From positions 992,001 to 1,056,000 of the forward strand of contig NZ_CP086120.1 in NCBI RefSeq assembly GCF_021216675.1: 64,000 bases of DNA, written 5' to 3'. Position numbers and translations under genes: made by a program. The DNA comes from Streptomyces gobiensis. Lineage in GTDB: Bacteria; Actinomycetota; Actinomycetes; Streptomycetales; Streptomycetaceae. Position 1 is the stretch's first letter; every line of letters starts with the position of its first letter. Shown piece after piece: positions 33,332 through 42,078 of this stretch. The notes beneath the pieces were generated by a model that saw only the letters and a list, made by a program, of their open reading frames with translations, had not been told where the DNA came from and ran no database searches.

Positions 33332-35104
33332 TCAGATGCCTGCCTTTTCGTAGCGGCCGTGGGGCTGCCAGGTGTTGGGGTCTGTGCCGGGTGCGATGTT
33401 CTGGGTGGCCTTGACATCGTAGGCCGCGGTGAACAGCTCTCCGTTGTGGGTCACCATGGTGCCGCACGCGTATGCGACACCCGATTTCCAGGGCTGCGCC
33501 CCGTTGGCCTCAAGATGGATCGGCAGCTGGCAGGTTCGCAGTTCCCGCCACGGCGTGCCGCCGCCACTGTCCTTGCTGCCTGGTGGGGTTTTCTGGGTCC
33601 AGTACTGGCCCTGCCACATCTTGCCGGCGTAGGTGACGATGCTGGGCTTGCTGTAGATGTACTCGGCCTTCCACTCAGGAGCGGTGCAGGCGTTCTTGGC
33701 GGGAGGCTGTTTGGTCGGGGGCTTCTCGCCGTTGAGGGCGGCGCGGATGTGCTGGGAGAGGATGCCGGTGCTCTTGTCGTCTCCGTCGAGCGAGTAGGCC
33801 ATCGCGCCGGCGAGGCCGAGTTCCTTGGCGTATTTCGCCTTCTGGTAGGCGGCCATGGGGTCGTCGAAGGTCCAAAAGATCTTCTTCTCCGGGTTGAACA
33901 GCCAGGCGACGCCGTTCGCGTCGTCCCGGTGGACCGTGTAGCCCTGCTGCGCCAACGGGGCGAGGGAGCGGTAGTCGTTAACGCCTGCCTCATACTTGGC
34001 ACCGTTCGCCTTGGAGACCGGGCCGGTGGCCTTCTGGAAGAGGCCGTTCTTGGCGCTGCTCTGCACACCCTCCCAGCCACGACTGTAGAAGGGCACGCCG
34101 AGGACGATTTTCTGCCTGGGGGCCCTGGCGTCGAGCCATGCCTTGACGGCCGTTTCCACGGAGAGCTTTTTAGTGCTCGGGTCGTCGGCGATGAGGTGCA
34201 GGGCCGACTGGTGGTTGGTGACGCAGTTGCTGGGGCAGTCGAAGGGGCCGTGCAGGTCGTAACCCTGGAGGTTGCCGTGGTCGAGGAACTTCATGATCTC
34301 GGGCACGTCCCAGCCGACCTTGAGGACCTCTGGATCGGCCGGGAGGAATGCGGTCAACAGGTACTTGCCGCCGCGCGGCTTCTGCGGGAGGTCCAGGACG
34401 TCCAGTTGCTTGCGGAACTCCTTGAGGAGGAGCGGCAGGTTCTTCCGGTCCTCCGGGCTGAAACCATTACCTGGCAGACCCGCGTTGCTGGCGGGCCATT
34501 CCCAGTCGATGTCGAAGCCGTCGAAGATGCCCGCAGCCAGTCCGGCGCCACCGTACACCTTGCGGAATTGAGCCGGGTAGTTCTTCGTGTCGGTCCAGAT
34601 CTCCGTCGGCAGATTGCCTCTGATGTAGAAGTCGATGAAGGACTTGACGAACTCCTCGCGCCGTTTCTGTGTCTTGGCAGCCTCGGAGAAGTTCCTGGAG
34701 TACGTCCAGCCGCCGATCGACACCAGCACCTTCAGGTGCGGGTGTTTGGCTCTGAGCTTCTTCAGCTGGTTGAAGTTGCCCTTGAGGTGCTTATCGTCAC
34801 CCCACCCGGGGTCGGCCACGCCGTCCACGGAATCCTCGGCCTTGAACGGCCAGAGCCAGTCGGCGTCGGCGTCCCCGACGTCGATGGAGCCGTCGGCCTC
34901 GGGGTCCCTTTTTGCGTACGGCGCTGTCGCCGCGAAGCATTTGTATCCGGGATGTCTTTTGTTGTTCGACGAGATATTCGCGAACGCGTAGTTGAGGATT
35001 GTCAGCTTCTTCGCGGTGCCGTTGGTATCGAGATCTTTGAGGAAGAACTTCCGGTCGTACATCGACCACTGCGGGAAGTAACCGACGTATTCGAGTCCGG
35101 CCAC
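33332..35104 (-). CDS. GH18 chitinase with C-terminal chitin-binding modules, no signal peptide
   Basis: 590 residues. The GH18 barrel starts at once (MAGLEYVGYFPQWSMYDRKFF). SIGGWTYSRNF is the SxGG motif, and DGFDIDWEWP (residues 195-204) holds the catalytic Glu202. The barrel continues to about 465. After a Pro/Lys linker come two short Trp/Tyr-rich modules (IVTYAGKMWQGQYWTQ and WKSGVAYACGTMVTHNGELFTAAYDV), like CBM5/12 chitin-binding domains. The protein lacks any signal peptide, unusual for a Streptomyces chitinase. It is the last island gene before the right att-like repeat. A DGYG-type longer start was not found upstream. Confidence 0.9.
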   Translation of the reverse strand: MAGLEYVGYFPQWSMYDRKFFLKDLDTNGTAKKLTILNYAFANISSNNKRHPGYKCFAATAPYAKRDPEADGSIDVGDADADWLWPFKAEDSVDGVADPGWGDDKHLKGNFNQLKKLRAKHPHLKVLVSIGGWTYSRNFSEAAKTQKRREEFVKSFIDFYIRGNLPTEIWTDTKNYPAQFRKVYGGAGLAAGIFDGFDIDWEWPASNAGLPGNGFSPEDRKNLPLLLKEFRKQLDVLDLPQKPRGGKYLLTAFLPADPEVLKVGWDVPEIMKFLDHGNLQGYDLHGPFDCPSNCVTNHQSALHLIADDPSTKKLSVETAVKAWLDARAPRQKIVLGVPFYSRGWEGVQSSAKNGLFQKATGPVSKANGAKYEAGVNDYRSLAPLAQQGYTVHRDDANGVAWLFNPEKKIFWTFDDPMAAYQKAKYAKELGLAGAMAYSLDGDDKSTGILSQHIRAALNGEKPPTKQPPAKNACTAPEWKAEYIYSKPSIVTYAGKMWQGQYWTQKTPPGSKDSGGGTPWRELRTCQLPIHLEANGAQPWKSGVAYACGTMVTHNGELFTAAYDVKATQNIAPGTDPNTWQPHGRYEKAGI

Positions 35105-35230
35105 TGAGGACCTCCAGCTCCTGGGCTACAGATTACGTAGTCACTCGATCACAGAGCGTACATGTCAGCAACTTGGGGCGGCGGCAACCAGAATCGGCAC
35201 GCTGCGTCGGGAACGACTCTCAGCGCAGAG

Positions 35231-35262
35231 GCGGCAGACGAGCCGTGCTGTACGCCGGGTTC
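35231..35262. repeat. Right attachment-site-like repeat, within the 3' end of rnpB
   Basis: The intact counterpart of the 32-base repeat at 22549-22580. It covers the 3' strand of the terminal P1 helix and the adjoining bases of RNase P RNA, so insertion here would rebuild the 3' end of the gene. Confidence 0.85.
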
Positions 35263-35652
35263 TGTCTCCGGTGGACCTCGCGGTCCGCCGGGAGGCGGTC
35301 ATCCATCTGGGACCGGTGTCACCACCGGCCTCATGCGGTCTACCCGCGGACTCGGGCGAGCAGCCCTCAGCGTCCGCGCAGGGCTGTCGTCCCGGCCGGG
35401 ATGACAGCCCCTCTTGACCTTGCTCCGGGTGGGGTTTACCGAGCCGCCCAAGTCACCCTGGGCGCTGGTGGTCTCTTACACCACCGTTTCACCCTTACCG
35501 GGTGCCTTGCGGCCCCGGCGGTTTGCTTTCTGTGGCACTGTCCCGTGGGTCACCCCAGGTAGGCGTTACCTACCACCCTGCTCTGTGGAGCCCGGACGTT
35601 CCTCAGCGAGATCCTGGGATCCCGCCGCGACCGCCCGCACGACTCGTCTGCC
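35233..35652 (-). ncRNA. rnpB: RNase P RNA, bacterial class A
   Basis: Catalytic RNA that trims 5' leaders from tRNA precursors. On the minus strand it opens GGCAGACGAGTCGTGCGGGCG and ends GCACGGCTCGTCTGCC, which pair as a 16-bp P1 helix. The conserved core elements GAGGAACGTCCGGGCTCC, AGGGTGAAACGGTGG, GAGAGCAAGGTC-like CCGGAGCAAGGTCAAGAGG, GTAGACCGCATGAGG and ACAGAACCCGGCGTAC are all present. Length about 420 bases is normal. The ends are inferred from P1 pairing. It is downstream of the RNB gene in the same orientation. Confidence 0.95.
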
Positions 35653-35664
35653 GTCTACGTCATA

Positions 35665-37086
35665 TTACGCCTGTACGAAGCGCACTGATTCCCGCCCCGG
35701 GGCGGCCCCGGTGAGCCGGGCCCGTACCCATTCACCCAGCGGAACAGCCGACCCGGTCATACGGCCGAGGACCGCCGGCTCATGGACCTGAACGGTGCCC
35801 TCCTCGACCACATACGCGTCGAAGACCTCCCCCACCCGGCCCGACATCACCGCCGCCGCGACCAGTTCGACACACTCCCCTTCCACCTCGTCGGCCCTCC
35901 GGGTGCCCTCCGCCATCTCCTCGGGAAGGTCAGCCAGGACGGCCAGCACCCACTCCGGCGGTTCCGCGCCCGCGACGGCGGCCAGGCAGAGCTCGCCCGT
36001 ATAGCGGTCGATGAGGCGCCGCAGCGGGGCCATGCAGTGCGTGTACTCGGCGGCGACGGCCGCGTGCACGGTGTGGTCGGGAAGCGGTCGCTGTCCGGTG
36101 AAAACGGTGTAGCCGCCGCCACGCAGCAGGGTGCCGCACTCCTGCAGAAAAGCGGCGTGGTTGGTGCGCCGGGGGTCCAGGGAGCGGATGACATCGGCGT
36201 ACGAGGTGTGCTTCTTCGGCCAGTCGATCGCCAGGGCCCGGGCGACCCGGTGCAGCCGGGTGACGGCGCCGCCGGTGGCGGTGGGGAGGGTACGCAGAAC
36301 GCCGGTGTGGGACCGCAGCAGCAGCCGGGCGGCGGCCATCCCGGCCAGCAGGGAGATCTGTGCGGTCCAGCCGTCGGCAGGCAGGACCGCACGGTAGTCC
36401 AGGGCGTAGCTCTCGCCGTCCGGGATGATCTGCTGCTCCGGGACGACGAGGGAGATGCCGCCACGGGCGCGCTCCCGCTCCTCACGGAACCGGCCGATGT
36501 CCCGTAGCAGGGCGACCGGCTCCTCGGCGGTGGCGCCGTCGATGCTCCGCTGGACGGTCTCGTGGTCGAGCGTGGCCCGGGAGCGGACCAGCGCCCGCCG
36601 TACGTGCGTATCGATGACACCGCCGCTTGAGTCAAGCTCGAACCGCCACAGCAGGGCGGGCTGGTCCTGCCCCGGCGACAAGCTGGCAGCCCCCTCGCTG
36701 AGCACGGCGGGGTAGAGCGGGACGCGGCCGTCGGGGAAATCCAGGGTGGTCACCCGGCGGTGCGCTTCGGCGTCCAGGGCACCGCCGGGGGTGATGTAGG
36801 CGGTGATGTCGGGGACCGCATAGTGAACCCGGTAACCGCCACCCGGGCGACGGGCGAGGTGCATCGCCCGGCCCGGGTTGCGGGAGGCGGGCGGATCGAC
36901 GCTGTACAGCGGGATGTCGGTGGCGTCCTGCGCCGGCAGCCGGGGCGCGCGGGCCGCCTGCTCCGCCTCGGCCAGTACCCCGGCCGGGAAGCCGGGCGGG
37001 ATCCCGAGCCGTCTTCGCAGCTCACGCAGGGCGGTACGCAGCGCGGCGCCGTCGGTGCCGGTCATACGCAGATGGCGGCTGGGCAT
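35665..37086 (-). CDS. RNB-domain (RNase II/R-type) protein with degenerate metal site
   Basis: 473 residues with the RNB domain through most of the chain: YRVHYAVPDITAYITPGGALDAEAHRR, FPDGRVPLYPAVLSEGAASLSPGQDQPALLWRFEL, and EYTHCMAPLRRLIDRYTGELCL (the usual Y-x-H-x-T-x-P-x-R-R-x-x-D segment). The metal-binding loop, normally D-x5-D-x-D-D, reads VDPPASRNPGRAMHL here, keeping only the first Asp. Exonuclease activity is therefore doubtful. Similar proteins neighbour rnpB in other Streptomyces, as far as I recall. MTGTDG at 37065 is an alternative start. Confidence 0.85.
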   Translation of the reverse strand: MPSRHLRMTGTDGAALRTALRELRRRLGIPPGFPAGVLAEAEQAARAPRLPAQDATDIPLYSVDPPASRNPGRAMHLARRPGGGYRVHYAVPDITAYITPGGALDAEAHRRVTTLDFPDGRVPLYPAVLSEGAASLSPGQDQPALLWRFELDSSGGVIDTHVRRALVRSRATLDHETVQRSIDGATAEEPVALLRDIGRFREERERARGGISLVVPEQQIIPDGESYALDYRAVLPADGWTAQISLLAGMAAARLLLRSHTGVLRTLPTATGGAVTRLHRVARALAIDWPKKHTSYADVIRSLDPRRTNHAAFLQECGTLLRGGGYTVFTGQRPLPDHTVHAAVAAEYTHCMAPLRRLIDRYTGELCLAAVAGAEPPEWVLAVLADLPEEMAEGTRRADEVEGECVELVAAAVMSGRVGEVFDAYVVEEGTVQVHEPAVLGRMTGSAVPLGEWVRARLTGAAPGRESVRFVQA

Positions 37087-37161
37087 ACGGCGAGCGTATG
37101 GCCGTACCCTTCAGATCGCCGCTTTTACGCGGCGTAGGACGTCATACGAAGGAGAAACACC

Positions 37162-37962
37162 GTGCTCGTGCTGCTGCCGCCGTCCGAAGGAAAGGCCGCC
37201 GGTGACTCAGGGCCCACGCTGTCGCTGGACGCGCTGTCGCTGCCGGGGCTGACGGACGCCCGGGCGACGGTGCTGGCGGAGCTGGTGGAGCTCTGCTCGG
37301 GGGACGAGGAGAAGGCACGTGAGGTGCTGGGCCTGAGCGAGGGGCTGCGCGGCGAGGTCGCGAAGAACGCGGGCCTGCGAACGGCCCCGACCCGCCCCGC
37401 GGGGGAGATCTACACCGGGGTGCTCTACGACGCGCTGGACCTGGCGACCCTGAGTACGGCGGCACACAAGCGCGCGGAACAGGCGCTGCTGGTCTTCTCC
37501 GGCCTGTGGGGAGCGGTGGGGATCACTGACCCGATCCCCGCCTACCGCTGCTCGGGCGGGGTGAAGCTGCCCGGTCTCGGTGGGCTCGGTGCGTACTGGC
37601 GGGGGCCCATGGACACGGTCTTGCCGAACGCGGCGGGCGACGGGCTCGTACTGGATCTGCGGTCGTCGGCGTACGCGGCCATGTGGAAGCCGAAGGGCGA
37701 GCTGGCCGAGCGTACGGCGACCGTCCGGGTGCTCCAGTCGAAAATCGTCAACGGCGTCGAGAAGCGGTCGGTGGTCAGCCACTTCAACAAGGCGACGAAG
37801 GGACGGATCGTCCGCTCGCTGCTGGCGGAGGGGACCCAGCCCCGCACCCCCGCCCAGCTGGCCCAGACGCTGGACGGGCTGGGCCACCGGGTGGAGTACA
37901 AGACCCCCGCGAAGGCGGGGAAGCCGTGGCAGCTCGACGTGATCGTCACTGAGCTGCACTGA
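37162..37962 (+). CDS. yaaA: Peroxide stress protein YaaA
   Basis: A 266-residue UPF0246/YaaA-family protein. The N-terminus VLLPPSEGKAAG is the family start. ARPAGEIYTGVLYDALDL, LVFSGLWGAVGITDPIPAYRCSGG and FNKATKGRIVRSLL follow the usual order. E. coli YaaA lowers free iron and oxidative DNA damage during peroxide stress. GAAGGAGA precedes the ATG. It is divergent from the RNB gene and followed 78 bases later by the aldolase gene. Confidence 0.9.
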   Translation: MLVLLPPSEGKAAGDSGPTLSLDALSLPGLTDARATVLAELVELCSGDEEKAREVLGLSEGLRGEVAKNAGLRTAPTRPAGEIYTGVLYDALDLATLSTAAHKRAEQALLVFSGLWGAVGITDPIPAYRCSGGVKLPGLGGLGAYWRGPMDTVLPNAAGDGLVLDLRSSAYAAMWKPKGELAERTATVRVLQSKIVNGVEKRSVVSHFNKATKGRIVRSLLAEGTQPRTPAQLAQTLDGLGHRVEYKTPAKAGKPWQLDVIVTELH

Positions 37963-38040
37963 ATTGCACTGAGCTGTACCGAGTTGCAATGGGCGCAACG
38001 GCCGTTTCACCCATCGCTCTCCGCCGGGCAGGATGCCGCC

Positions 38041-38697
38041 ATGGCTTCCCTGCTCGACCTCGCCCCCGTCATTCCGGTGGCCGTCCTCGATGACGTCTCC
38101 GCCGCCGTACCGCTCGCCCGCGCCCTGGTCGCGGGCGGGCTGCCCGCGATCGAGGTCACCCTGCGGACGGATACGGCGCTGGACGCGATACGCGCTATCG
38201 CGGACGGGGTACCGGAAGCCGTGGTCGGCGCGGGCACGGTGCTCACCCCGGCGCAGGTCTCCGCCGCCGTCGCCGCCGGCGCGGGCTTCCTGGTCAGCCC
38301 CGGGTGGACGGCCCGCCTCCTGGACGCCATGCGGGGCTCCGGCCTGCGGTTCCTGCCGGGGGTCTCGACGGCTTCGGAGGTCGTCGCGCTGCTGGAGCAC
38401 GGCGTAACGGAGATGAAGTTCTTCCCCGCGGAAGCAGCAGGCGGGCGGGAATACCTCAACTCACTGTCCTCGCCCCTCCCCCGGGCCCGATTCTGCCCGA
38501 CAGGTGGTATCAGGGCGGAGACGGCGCCCGGGTATCTGGCCCTGCCCAACGTCCGGTGCGTCGGCGGGACATGGATGCTTCCCGCCGAGGCCCTCGCCGC
38601 CCGGGACTGGGACCGCATCGAGCGCCTCGCCGGTGAGGCAGCGAGGCTGCCGCGCGCCCCGGCGCTTCGGCACGGCGGCTGCGCAGCTCAGCGGTGA
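38041..38697 (+). CDS. eda: KDPG/KHG aldolase
   Basis: A 218-residue class I aldolase of the Entner-Doudoroff pathway, splitting 2-keto-3-deoxy-6-phosphogluconate to pyruvate and glyceraldehyde-3-phosphate. The catalytic Glu lies in GLPAIEVTLRT. VGAGTVLTPAQV and SPGWTARLLDA are typical. The Schiff-base Lys is in VTEMKFFPAEAAGG, and the phosphate-binding CPTGGI follows. The ATG at 38041 follows GGCAGGATGCCGCC; the longer frame from 37984 overlaps the yaaA trailer. Confidence 0.9.
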   Translation: MASLLDLAPVIPVAVLDDVSAAVPLARALVAGGLPAIEVTLRTDTALDAIRAIADGVPEAVVGAGTVLTPAQVSAAVAAGAGFLVSPGWTARLLDAMRGSGLRFLPGVSTASEVVALLEHGVTEMKFFPAEAAGGREYLNSLSSPLPRARFCPTGGIRAETAPGYLALPNVRCVGGTWMLPAEALAARDWDRIERLAGEAARLPRAPALRHGGCAAQR

Positions 38698-38712
38698 CCC
38701 TTGATCGCCCCG

Positions 38713-40032
38713 TCACCGCGTAGCGGACGGGTCCAGCAGGGACACCAGTCTGCGGGCTCCCTCCGCCACCTGATCTGGCGTGAGACAGCTGAGGGACAGC
38801 CGCATTTGATACCGGCCGCCACCGTCCGGATAGAAGTAGCTCATGGGTGTCCAGATCACCCCGTAATCGCGAGCGGACTCCTCCAGCAGTGCGTTGTCCG
38901 CCGGGAAGGGGACACTCAGGGTGAGGAAGAACCCGCCCTCGGGCGAGTTCCATTGGACTCCGGCCGCTTCCCGCCGACTCGGCGGCAGCAGGCGTTCCAG
39001 ACAGTCCAGCAGGACCGTCAGGTTCTCCCGGTAGAAGTCCGTGGCCGCCTTGCTGGCCTCCCGCAAGCGGTAGCCGTGCGTCATGAGCATCCCGCCGATG
39101 ACCGCCTGGCTGAGCGCGGGAGTGTTCACCGTGACCATGCTCTTGACCTTGGACAGCTCCTCAGCCAGGAGCGTGCAGCGGCCATCCCGCGTCTGGACCT
39201 GCTGGTCGGCGACCACATAACCCACCCGGGCGCCGGGAAAGCAGGTCTTGGCGAAGGAGCCGAGGTAGATCACGCGGCGCTGGCTGTCGAGCGCCTTCAG
39301 CGTGGGCCGACAAGTGCCGGTGCGCGTGAAGAAACCGTACGGGTTGTCCTCCAGGAGCAGCAGATCCTCGTCCTCGGCCAGTTCCAGGAGACGACGGCGT
39401 GCGGCAAGCGTCAGGCATGTGCCGGTGGGGTTGGAGAAGTCGGGCACCACATACAGCGCGCGGGGCCGCTTCCCGACCGCCCGCAGCGTGGTGACGGTGC
39501 GCCTCAGCGCCCCGGGGTCGATCCCGTCCTCGCCTTCGGGCACCGGCACTGTCTCAATGTCCAGCAGACGGGCCGCCCCTGTGATGCCGACGTAGCACGG
39601 CGAGGAGACCAGCAGGACATCCGAGGGACCGGCGAACAGCGCACGGAGTGCGATGAACATCCCCTCCTGGCAGCCCACGGTCACCACGATGGACTCGGGA
39701 CCGGCCTGGATCCCCTCGTCGTTGCGCAGCGTGCGGGCCACCAGTTCCTGGAGGTGGCCGCTGGTGCGCCCGTACTGGAAGAGCAGGGTGCGGACCTCCT
39801 CGCGGGTGCGGCCCAGGTTGTCGCAGAGATGGCGTATGTACGCGTCGAGGTACTCGCCGATCCGCTCGACCTCGAAGAGGCCCTCGTACGGCCGACCGGG
39901 GCCGAAGGAGATCGCCTCCGGGTGGCGGGAGGTGATCTCGTTGAGGAAGTTCATCACCTCCATGAGGGGGTCGGAAAGGGAGTCGTGCAGCTCGTCGGCG
40001 GCCAGGACGGTGTCGGGGAAACCGATGTTCAC
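38713..40032 (-). CDS. PLP-dependent aminotransferase, fold type I (HpgT/VioD-like subgroup)
   Basis: 439 residues. MNFLNEITSRHPEAISFGPGRPYEGLF opens the domain. SIVVTVGCQEGMFIALRALF, PDFSNPTGTCLTLAARRRLLELA, EDNPYGFF and the PLP Lys in YLGSFAKTCFPGARVGYV follow. The opening is most like aminotransferases of amino-acid-derived antibiotic pathways (HpgT for dihydroxyphenylglycine, VioD), from memory. No related biosynthetic genes lie nearby, so the substrate is open. The GTG at 40032 has GGAGGA seven bases upstream; the frame extends to 40047. Confidence 0.8.
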   Translation of the reverse strand: MNIGFPDTVLAADELHDSLSDPLMEVMNFLNEITSRHPEAISFGPGRPYEGLFEVERIGEYLDAYIRHLCDNLGRTREEVRTLLFQYGRTSGHLQELVARTLRNDEGIQAGPESIVVTVGCQEGMFIALRALFAGPSDVLLVSSPCYVGITGAARLLDIETVPVPEGEDGIDPGALRRTVTTLRAVGKRPRALYVVPDFSNPTGTCLTLAARRRLLELAEDEDLLLLEDNPYGFFTRTGTCRPTLKALDSQRRVIYLGSFAKTCFPGARVGYVVADQQVQTRDGRCTLLAEELSKVKSMVTVNTPALSQAVIGGMLMTHGYRLREASKAATDFYRENLTVLLDCLERLLPPSRREAAGVQWNSPEGGFFLTLSVPFPADNALLEESARDYGVIWTPMSYFYPDGGGRYQMRLSLSCLTPDQVAEGARRLVSLLDPSATR

Positions 40033-40890
40033 CGGCGGTCCTCCCACAGGACCGGGCGACTTCGTGGCCGCTGTGGAGTCCGGACGGTGGTGCGGTGGTA
40101 GTGGGCGGCCTGGACGACAGCTTGCACGGTCACGTTGATCCCATCTGTCGTTCTGTCATTGGGGAGACTGAAGGACGCACGCTTACCCAACCGGGGGACG
40201 GCCATATAGATCGATGTTCGTCATTGCCGAACGATGTCATCACACTCGACCATGGCTTTGTTCGTCAACCCCCTTGCGCGCAGGGGGATTTCACCCTGCC
40301 CCGTGGCGGGGCTCCGCCCCGTTGCGGGGGCGCCGGGGGGTTCCCTGTACCCGCCGCCCCTTCCCGGCTGTGCCGACATGCGGCTCCACCGCGCGGCGGG
40401 ACTTCGCCCGGTTGCGGGGGTGCCGTGGGTGGGTGTCCCCGTATCCCGCCCCTTCCCGGAAACCGGGGCTTCGCCCCGGGCCCCGGGGTTGGCCGGGTGC
40501 GGGCCGGTGGCCGGGTGTTGTGCCCACCCACAGCCCCTCGCGGGGCTGCGAGTGCCCACAACACATGGGCGGCCCGAGTGCCCACAACACTGGTGTGGGT
40601 CGAGTGCCCACACCACACGGCGGCGCGAGTGCCCACAACGCGTGAGGGGGTGGGGAGGGGTGGGTTGTTCCGGACGCTTGCCCGTGATTTGTGGGCCGAC
40701 ACAGGCCTCACCGGCCAACTCAACGCTGCCGCGCGTCGGCCCGTAAATCATGGGTCCGGAACGGCCCACCCCGGACCACCCCCGACCCACAACGGACCAG
40801 AACCCGGGTGAGGCAACGTCACGCCTCAACGGGTGGGCGGGCGGGCAAAAAACCACCCACGGCGGGAAAGCCAGCAACGTAAGGCTCAGC
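40033..40890. repeat. Long intergenic region with dispersed repeat copy D
   Basis: About 860 bases between the aminotransferase and the RNase H gene. From about 40300 to 40640 it has the repeat modules of copies A-C (a GAAACCGGGGCTTCGCCCCG hairpin, GGCCGGTGGCCGGGTGTTGTG). It also has a local series of GAGTGCCCACAAC boxes at about 40550, 40580, 40603 and 40629. The first 250 bases, next to the aminotransferase start, should hold its promoter. No gene is seen. Confidence 0.65.
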
Positions 40891-42078
40891 TCACCGCAGG
40901 TGCCCCGTGTCGTTCAGCAGCCGCACAGACGCGTTGCCGTCCGCGTAGTACGCCACCGCCGAAAGCGACGCGGCGGCCAGTTCCATCCGGAACAGGGACT
41001 CCGGCGGGGCCCCCAGGGCCAGCCGGACCAGGGTCTTGACCGGCGTCACATGGGTCACCAGCAGCACCGTCTTGCCCGCATAGCGGGCGAGGGCCTTGTC
41101 GCGGGCCAGCGCGACCCGCCGCGCCACCGTGGCGAAGGACTCACCGCCACCCGTAGGGGCCGCCTTCGCGGAGGCGAGCCACGCGTCCAGGTCATCCGGG
41201 TAGCGCTCCTTGACCTCCGCGAAGGTCAGCCCCTCCCAGGCGCCGAAGTCGGTCTCCCGCAGCCCCTCATCCGTGCGGACCTCCAGACCAAGTCGCGCGG
41301 CAACGACCGACGCCGTCTCCTGACACCGCCGCAGCGGCGAGCTGAGCACAACCTGAACGGTGCCCCGCGCCGCCAGCGCCGCCGCGACGGCCTCCGCCTG
41401 GCGGCGGCCGACCGCCGACAGCTCGGGGTCGCTGCCGCCACTGCCCGAGAAGCGTTTCTCCGGCGTCAGCACCGTCTCCCCGTGCCGCAGCAGCACCAGC
41501 GTGGTGGGCGCGCCCAGATCAGCCGCCCAACCCACCGGCGGAGCCGTGGGCGTACGTTCCACGGGCGCGGCCGCCCGAAGCGCGTCAGCCGCGCCGACCG
41601 CGCCGACCGCCGCGTCAGCCGCCGCGTCAAGCTCCGCCGTCGAACGGCTCGCCTCCCACGTCTCGCCGCGCTTGCCCGCGTCCATCGCCTCATTCGCGAG
41701 CCGGTCCGCGTGCTTGTTCCGCTCCCGGGGGATCCACTCATACGCGACCGCGTCCACCGGGAAGATACCCTTCGCCTCCATGGCGAGGGGCCGCATATCG
41801 GGGTGCTTGATCTTCCAGCGCCCGGACATCTGCTCGACGACAAGCTTGGAGTCCATCCGGACCCGCACCGTCGCCTCAGGGTCCAGCTCCCGCGCCGCGC
41901 GCAGCCCGGCGATCAGCCCCTTGTACTCCGCGACGTTGTTCGTCGCGTACCCCACATACTCCGCGGCCTCCACCAGGGTCTCCCCCGTCGCCGCGTCCTT
42001 CACCACCGCTCCGTAGCCGGCCGGGCCCGGGTTGCCCCGGGAACCACCGTCCGCCTCGACCAGGAAGCGACGCCCCAT
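40891..42078 (-). CDS. Bifunctional RNase H / acid phosphatase
   Basis: 395 residues. The N-terminal RNase HI-like domain is RFLVEADGGSRGNPGPAGYGAVV, with catalytic Asp, Glu in NVAEYKGLIAGL and Asp in VRMDSKLVVEQM. An Ala-rich linker follows (about 140-195). The C-terminal histidine phosphatase domain has TLVLLRHGETVLTPEKRFSG (RHG motif) and VTHVTPVKTLVRLAL. It removes RNA from RNA-DNA hybrids; actinobacterial fusions with a CobC-like phosphatase (Rv2228c type) are known. The ATG overlaps the stop of the zinc-ribbon gene by one base. Confidence 0.92.
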   Translation of the reverse strand: MGRRFLVEADGGSRGNPGPAGYGAVVKDAATGETLVEAAEYVGYATNNVAEYKGLIAGLRAARELDPEATVRVRMDSKLVVEQMSGRWKIKHPDMRPLAMEAKGIFPVDAVAYEWIPRERNKHADRLANEAMDAGKRGETWEASRSTAELDAAADAAVGAVGAADALRAAAPVERTPTAPPVGWAADLGAPTTLVLLRHGETVLTPEKRFSGSGGSDPELSAVGRRQAEAVAAALAARGTVQVVLSSPLRRCQETASVVAARLGLEVRTDEGLRETDFGAWEGLTFAEVKERYPDDLDAWLASAKAAPTGGGESFATVARRVALARDKALARYAGKTVLLVTHVTPVKTLVRLALGAPPESLFRMELAAASLSAVAYYADGNASVRLLNDTGHLR

